Shown here in pieces: positions 15,100-18,480 of a DNA stretch of 18,480 nucleotides (positions are counted from its first letter, which is position 1; each line of letters opens with the position of its first letter). A program made the translations under genes and the position numbers. The DNA lies in assembly GCA_015069525.1 (NCBI GenBank), contig SVIK01000016.1:1-18480 (forward strand). Reading direction: 5' to 3'. This DNA comes from Clostridiales bacterium. GTDB taxonomy: Bacteria; Bacillota; Clostridia; Christensenellales; Borkfalkiaceae. A model generated the notes under the pieces. The model searched no databases, was not told the DNA's origin, and saw nothing but the letters and a program-made list of their open reading frames with translations.

Positions 15100-15972
15100 T
15101 TATCTGTGTTTTCCCTTATGGAATACGGCAAGCGTCCCCGCGCCCGAATGCGCCCCGATTACCGCACCAACGTAGTGCACCATAATTTTCACGTTAGGTA
15201 GTCTTTGTAAAATCAACTCTTTCACGTATTCCACGTCCTCTATACAATCGCCGTGGCTAATAAATACGGGGTCGTTTTCGTCCATATCTTGCAGGGCGAA
15301 CATATTCTCCACTAAGGCGTTTAACGATTTTTTCCGCCCCAACGTCTTACCCACCGCCGTCAGCCTGCCCTCGTTATCCACGTGCATAATCGGCTTAATT
15401 TTCAAAATCGTCCCGACGATGGCAGTCGTGCCCGATACCCGTCCGCCACGTTTTAAATGGAATAAATTATCCACCGTAAAATGGTGACAAATATGCAATT
15501 TCAAACCCTCGGCATATTCCGCCGTTTCTTTGGCACTTGCTCCGCTTCCCGCAAATTTCACTACGTAATCGAGAAGCAACCCCTCGCCCATCGACGCACA
15601 TAACGAATCCACTACGCATATCTCCCTTTCAGGATATTTTTTCGCGAGTTCTCTCCCCGCCACCGTAAATCCGCCAGCCGTCCCCGAAAGCGCACCTGAA
15701 AAGGCTATAACGAGCACGTCCCTACCCTTTTTCAAGCTTTCTTCCATATACCCTTTCGCCGTTTCCGCCGTGATTTGGTAGGTAGTAGGCATTGCGCCCG
15801 CGCGCAATTTTTCATAGAAAGTAGCCTCGTCGATATGCGCTCCGTCCTCCCCGCCGTAGTTGACGTTGTCCATGGTAAAACCAAGCTTAATACGCACGAT
15901 TTTATTTTCCTTCAAATATTCCTCGGGCATATCGCAACCCGAATCGGTAAACAAATCAAATTTTCTTTCCAT
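15100..15972 (-). CDS. DegV family fatty-acid-binding protein
   Basis: DegV proteins bind a fatty acid; some (FakB) present it to the FakA kinase for phospholipid synthesis. The product is 290 residues, family size. The N-terminus DLFTDSGCDMP, the central FSGALSGT (about residues 90-97), the LKRGGRVSG loop and the C-terminal VGAVIGAHSGAGTLAVFHKGK are the conserved fatty-acid pocket segments. The ribosome site AAAGGAG precedes the ATG. It is 48 bp after the MinE-like gene, so it may be the third gene of that operon. No FakA is in the window, so the partner is unknown. Confidence 0.9.
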   Translation of the reverse strand: MERKFDLFTDSGCDMPEEYLKENKIVRIKLGFTMDNVNYGGEDGAHIDEATFYEKLRAGAMPTTYQITAETAKGYMEESLKKGRDVLVIAFSGALSGTAGGFTVAGRELAKKYPEREICVVDSLCASMGEGLLLDYVVKFAGSGASAKETAEYAEGLKLHICHHFTVDNLFHLKRGGRVSGTTAIVGTILKIKPIMHVDNEGRLTAVGKTLGRKKSLNALVENMFALQDMDENDPVFISHGDCIEDVEYVKELILQRLPNVKIMVHYVGAVIGAHSGAGTLAVFHKGKHR

Positions 15973-16020
15973 ACTTTTTCTCCTTTGGTATTTTTATTGA
16001 TTATGCGAAGGGCAAATCCG

Positions 16021-16263
16021 TCATTTCAAAACGTTGAATTTCTTTACCCGTTCCGCCTCAAACGACAACGCTACCACGTACGTGCCGTTTCGATTGCTAA
16101 TCTCCATACGGGGAAGCCCCGTCAAATCGAAATATTCGTTAAATTTCTCGGCAAAATCCTGTAAAACGAGCGCCTTACACGCGTCGCTCATCACCGACTT
16201 ATCCGCGCAAATCACGTCGTTTACTCTACGAAACTGTTCTTCCTTTTTTTCTTTTCGCCACAT
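16021..16263 (-). CDS. MinE-like division-site factor (divergent)
   Basis: An 80-residue protein starting 9 nt after minD, with AGGGG before the ATG. It has a basic N-terminus (MWRKEKKEEQFRR) followed by a helix-rich middle (CADKSVMSDACK, then FAEKFNEYFDL) and a final strand-like MEISNRNGTYVVALSFEAE. The length, position and the pattern of a helix ending in KF-EYFDL followed by a beta strand resemble MinE, which stimulates MinD ATPase and restricts MinCD to the poles. Direct sequence identity to typical MinE is low to my eye, so this call leans on gene order. An unrelated small protein coupled to minD remains possible. Confidence 0.55.
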   Translation of the reverse strand: MWRKEKKEEQFRRVNDVICADKSVMSDACKALVLQDFAEKFNEYFDLTGLPRMEISNRNGTYVVALSFEAERVKKFNVLK

Positions 16264-16272
16264 ACCTACCCC

Positions 16273-17043
16273 TTACAAACTCCTTTTTAAAAGTCTTCTC
16301 AATCCCCCGAAAACGCCCGCATATTTGCTGGACGCGTCGTACAATTTTCGTTTTCCCGTCAATAGATTATTTCCCAAAATTTTAAACGGCACGGATAGCG
16401 AAAGCCCTTCCCCTTCGCTTAACGAATATTCTTCGGGCAGTACCCCCACGACGGGCGTTTTCAATAGCGAAGATATCTCTTGCGGAGAAAGACACCCTCC
16501 CCCGAACAATACGTCCCCCTTTACGCGGTTGACGACGAGGGAAATGGTAGAAAAATCGTAGCTTTTAAGAAGCGTTATCACTTTATCCGCATCGCGAAGT
16601 GCCGATACGTGTGGAGAAGTGACGACAAGTGCCTCGTTTGCCGAAGCAACCGCCCTATGAAACCCGTCGTCAATCCCTGCGGGGCAATCGATAATGATAA
16701 AATCAAACTTGGGCGCAAGCGTATCCAAAACCAACTTAAACGCCTGCGAAGAAACGTAGCGTTCTGGCGCGGAATGACTGCTGGAAAGTATGTATAAATT
16801 GGGAAAATCGGGATGCTGTACCAGCGCTTGCACCGCCCTACATCTGCCCTCAATAACGTCCACGATATCGTAGGTAATTTTATTTTCCACGCCCGCAACC
16901 ACGTCGATATTGTTCAACCCCAAATCTGCGTCGCAAAGCACGACGCGCTCCCCCTTTTTCGCAAGATACGCGGAAAGCATCGTAGCAACGGTGGTTTTCC
17001 CCACGCCCCCTTTCCCGCTTGTGACGACGATTTTTCTTGCCAT
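16273..17043 (-). CDS. minD: Septum site-determining ATPase MinD
   Basis: Membrane-cycling ATPase that places the division site. The product is 256 residues. The deviant Walker A motif SGKGGVGKTT is at residues 9-18; CDADLGLNN and DFIIIDCPAGI are the switch and Walker B regions. The C-terminus GGLRRLLKRSL is the amphipathic membrane-targeting helix. I chose the ATG at 17043 because AAGGAG is 9 nt upstream; the ATG at 17049 is only 3 nt from it. Its promoter is directly upstream, so minD leads its operon. No minC is adjacent. Confidence 0.92.
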   Translation of the reverse strand: MARKIVVTSGKGGVGKTTVATMLSAYLAKKGERVVLCDADLGLNNIDVVAGVENKITYDIVDVIEGRCRAVQALVQHPDFPNLYILSSSHSAPERYVSSQAFKLVLDTLAPKFDFIIIDCPAGIDDGFHRAVASANEALVVTSPHVSALRDADKVITLLKSYDFSTISLVVNRVKGDVLFGGGCLSPQEISSLLKTPVVGVLPEEYSLSEGEGLSLSVPFKILGNNLLTGKRKLYDASSKYAGVFGGLRRLLKRSL

Positions 17044-17087
17044 AAACATACGCTCCTTTTCCGTAAAAATTCAGCATAGACAAGAAT

Positions 17088-17116
17088 ATCATAAAGGAAG
17101 CCGATTATTTTGTCGA
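17088..17116 (-). promoter_or_regulatory. Probable promoter of minD
   Basis: Minus strand -35 TCGACA (17116-17111), 17-bp spacer, -10 TATGAT (17093-17088), giving a leader of about 35-40 nt before the minD start. Confidence 0.6.
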
Positions 17117-17202
17117 TTTTTGTGTCTTTTTTAGAGCTTTTGCCATAGTCGTATACACCTAAAACCGCACGCACCGTTTTGCCCTTTTCCACATTTTACC
17201 AC

Positions 17203-17243
17203 AAAAAAACGGGTTTATATCCAATTTCTCGTCTACAAACCCG
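17203..17243 (-). terminator. Terminator-like hairpin nearest minD
   Basis: Minus strand CGGGTTT, a loop of 20 nt, AAACCCG, then TTTTTTT. The 7-bp stem with a seven-T tail is terminator-like, but the loop is long. Confidence 0.5.
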
Positions 17244-17260
17244 CTTTTCAATTCTACCAG

Positions 17261-17292
17261 AAAAAACAACCACTCTACCCACAGTAGAGTGG
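17261..17292 (-). terminator. Terminator-like hairpin upstream of minD
   Basis: Minus strand CCACTCTAC, loop TGTGG, GTAGAGTGG (perfect 9-bp stem), then TTGTTTTTT. It has a good terminator shape about 75 bp beyond the hisIE terminator, with no gene between. Confidence 0.65.
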
Positions 17293-17362
17293 CGGTTTTG
17301 TCCAGTTTACCCCACAAACGTAGCAGTTTATCCAATAAAAATCTGCTTTTTATGCAAGCAAA

Positions 17363-17399
17363 CATAAAAACGGCTTGAACAAAATCGTCCAAGCCGTTT
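17363..17399 (-). terminator. Terminator of hisIE
   Basis: Minus strand AAACGGCTTG, a 12-nt loop, CAAGCCGTTT, then TTTAT. The perfect 10-bp stem starts 18 nt after the hisIE stop codon. Confidence 0.85.
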
Positions 17400-17416
17400 C
17401 ACTTTTTACTATGTAC

Positions 17417-18049
17417 TTATCTATTGCGTTTGCAAAGCTCTGCACACACCTCGGAAATATCCACGTCGCGCGCGCTCAAAAGCACCATAACGTGATAGAG
17501 CAAATCCGCCGCCTCGGCAACAACCCCTTCCTTTTCAGGGTTCTTGCTCGCAATAACGAATTCCACCGCTTCTTCCCCTACCTTCTTACCGATTCTATCC
17601 ACGCCTTTTGCGAAAAGATAGCTGGTATATCCGCCGTCTTCGGGGTTTTCCTTATATTCTCTTACGATGCGTTGCAAGCGCCCGAACATTTCGCTACCGA
17701 TATCTTTATAATCGCCCTTAACCTGTTCATTAAAGCACGAGAATTTCCCATCGGCAGAAGTATTGCCGTTCGGTTTCACTTTAATCAACAGCGTCTTACC
17801 GCCGTCAGCCACAAACGCCGTCATCACCTTTTGCGTATTGCCTTCCACCGCGCCAAACGTATCCGCCACGCCCTTTTCTTTATCGTAATAATGCGCATAG
17901 CCCGACGCAATCGTTTGCTTCGCCGCCTCTTCGTTCATATAAGCGAGCATAAGCACTTCGCCACTCTCGTAATCTTGTACGATTACGGGGAGCAAGCCGT
18001 TTTCGTCAAAGCAAAGCGTTTCTACGTTCCATTTATTCATCAACGCCAT
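17417..18049 (-). CDS. hisE: HisIE-type fusion: degenerate HisI half, intact HisE half
   Basis: A 210-residue fusion with the HisIE layout, catalysing histidine steps 2 and 3 in the normal family. The HisE half (about 120-206) is intact: GGYTSYLFAKGVDRIGKKVGEE, written here only as landmarks YTSYLF (141-146), KKVGEEAVE (155-163) and EAADLLYH (179-186), so PR-ATP pyrophosphohydrolase activity is expected. The HisI half keeps GLLPVIVQD and EVLMLAYMNEE. It has lost the SRSR, W-KGETSG, DCDGD and ACHTG motifs, which align to DKEK, DTFGAVEG, ADGGK and TSADG. Only C105 of the SCF motif remains. PR-AMP cyclohydrolase activity is therefore doubtful. It has its own promoter and terminator and a GGAGGG ribosome site. 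No other his gene is in the window. Confidence 0.85.
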   Translation of the reverse strand: MALMNKWNVETLCFDENGLLPVIVQDYESGEVLMLAYMNEEAAKQTIASGYAHYYDKEKGVADTFGAVEGNTQKVMTAFVADGGKTLLIKVKPNGNTSADGKFSCFNEQVKGDYKDIGSEMFGRLQRIVREYKENPEDGGYTSYLFAKGVDRIGKKVGEEAVEFVIASKNPEKEGVVAEAADLLYHVMVLLSARDVDISEVCAELCKRNR

Positions 18050-18080
18050 ATCATACCCTCCAAAGCGTTCTTCATCTTAT

Positions 18081-18109
18081 ATTATACAATAAATATTTCT
18101 ATCCGTCAA
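18081..18109 (-). promoter_or_regulatory. Promoter of hisIE
   Basis: Minus strand -35 TTGACG (18109-18104), 17-bp spacer, -10 TATAAT (18086-18081). It predicts a leader of about 25 nt ending in GGAGGG, a conventional leadered start. Confidence 0.85.
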
Positions 18110-18168
18110 TACCCGAAATCGATATTTTTTTCCAAAATAGCGCATTTTTCGCCATTTTTTTGTTAAAA

Positions 18169-18480
18169 TTAGTTCAAAACTACGTCTTTTAAGCTGTCGT
18201 ACTTTCGCAACGCCACCCTTTTAAGCTCGTCGCTGTCCAACCGCATCTCAAACGTATCGTCGGAAAGCTTTTTCGCCGCGAACACCACTTGCGTAGGGTA
18301 TTGCAAGTTCTTAATATCGCCAAGCATCTTGCCCGATTGCCTTGTCCCAAAAAAGTCCCCGCCTCCGCGCATTTCCAAATCCTTTTCCGCAATCTTAAAC
18401 CCGTCGGAATTGTTTTTAAGCGTCAACAACCTTTCCCTTGCCGTATCGCTTTCCGCACCCATAAGCAGGAAGCAATAGCT
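18169..18480 (-). CDS. recG: ATP-dependent DNA helicase RecG, C-terminal 103 residues (partial)
   Basis: RecG remodels stalled replication forks and Holliday junctions. The frame is open to the right edge and begins SYCFLLMGAESDTARERL, the end of the helicase core. It continues SDGFKIAEKDLEMRGGGDFFGTRQSG, given here by its landmarks DGFKIAEKDL and RGGGDFFGTRQSG, which are diagnostic for the RecG motif VI/TRG wedge-linked region. The N-terminal wedge and helicase motifs I-V lie beyond the window. The stop is TAA at 18169. No clear minus-strand terminator separates it from hisIE, which has its own promoter. Confidence 0.93.
   Translation of the reverse strand, partial: SYCFLLMGAESDTARERLLTLKNNSDGFKIAEKDLEMRGGGDFFGTRQSGKMLGDIKNLQYPTQVVFAAKKLSDDTFEMRLDSDELKRVALRKYDSLKDVVLN

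Larger units (their letters stand above)
17191..17334 (-). repeat. Non-coding stretch upstream of minD with degenerate repeats
   Basis: The 17117-17416 interval holds no convincing gene. On the minus strand four segments share the pattern T-run, then TGG-TAAA-T: GGATAAACTG (about 17325-17334), GGGGTAAACTGG (17304-17315), CTGGTAGAATTG (17249-17260) and GTGGTAAAATGTG (17191-17203). Two of them follow terminator-like hairpins. The motif could be spaced -10 boxes or remnants of a short duplication. Confidence 0.35.

Noticed and set aside
17322..17351. AGCAG/CTGCT with a T-run on the plus strand.
   Set aside because: A 5-bp stem with a long loop and no plus-strand gene to end; probably chance.
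17159..17392. A 77-codon minus-strand frame between hisIE and minD.
   Set aside because: It runs through three hairpins, has no ribosome site, and its product has no recognisable features.
18125..18160. A hairpin between recG and hisIE, as a recG terminator.
   Set aside because: The T-run is on the plus strand, the wrong direction for recG. On the minus strand the stem is weak and lacks a T tail.
17375..18166. A 263-codon plus-strand frame opposite hisIE.
   Set aside because: It overlaps a clear HisIE gene with promoter and terminator, and its composition is that of an antisense frame.

Overview
The window looks like a chromosome segment from an anaerobic Clostridia-type Bacillota, perhaps an uncultured gut lineage. 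That placement is an inference from gene content and signals: near-consensus sigma-A promoters (TTGACA-17-TATAAT type), AAGGAG ribosome sites, KtrAB, DegV, an ArgJ-type arginine cluster, a MetH without its own reactivation domain, and MinD followed by a MinE-like protein. GC is moderate in genes and low between them. No mobile element, tRNA, rRNA or CRISPR array was seen.

Layout. Positions 1-7747 (minus strand) hold an arginine operon reading argG-argH-argC-argJ-argB-argD-argF, with argF cut by the left edge. It starts from a clear promoter at 7824-7852 surrounded by operator-like half-sites. With a probably bifunctional ArgJ, an arginine-sensitive type ArgB and a type-2 (short) ArgC, the cluster covers glutamate to arginine apart from carbamoyl phosphate supply. 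Positions 7935-12133 (minus) are a methionine/one-carbon operon: metF, a free-standing MetH reactivation protein, then an 800-residue MetH, with an array of about ten mini-hairpins between the last two. Positions 12290-15039 (plus) hold trmO, ktrB and ktrA, closed by a strong bidirectional terminator. Positions 15100-17043 (minus) are minD, a MinE-like gene and degV. Positions 17417-18049 (minus) are hisIE, and 18169-18480 is the 3' end of recG.

How the genes work together. The arg genes convert glutamate through acetylated intermediates to ornithine, citrulline, argininosuccinate and arginine. MetF makes 5-methyltetrahydrofolate, MetH uses it to methylate homocysteine, and the reactivation protein rescues oxidised cobalamin. 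KtrA gates the KtrB potassium channel. MinD and its partner place the division site.

The least ordinary items are: (1) a HisIE whose cyclohydrolase half has lost nearly all its metal-binding and catalytic motifs while the pyrophosphohydrolase half is intact; (2) two neighbouring genes, trmO and ktrB, whose strong promoters end 7 nt before the start codon and so predict leaderless mRNAs; (3) the mini-hairpin array inside the met operon; (4) a hairpin repeat that begins on the stop codons of argB and argJ, with compensatory stem changes; (5) a 12-bp hairpin between a candidate ribosome site and the argH start; (6) several terminator-like hairpins in a row upstream of minD.
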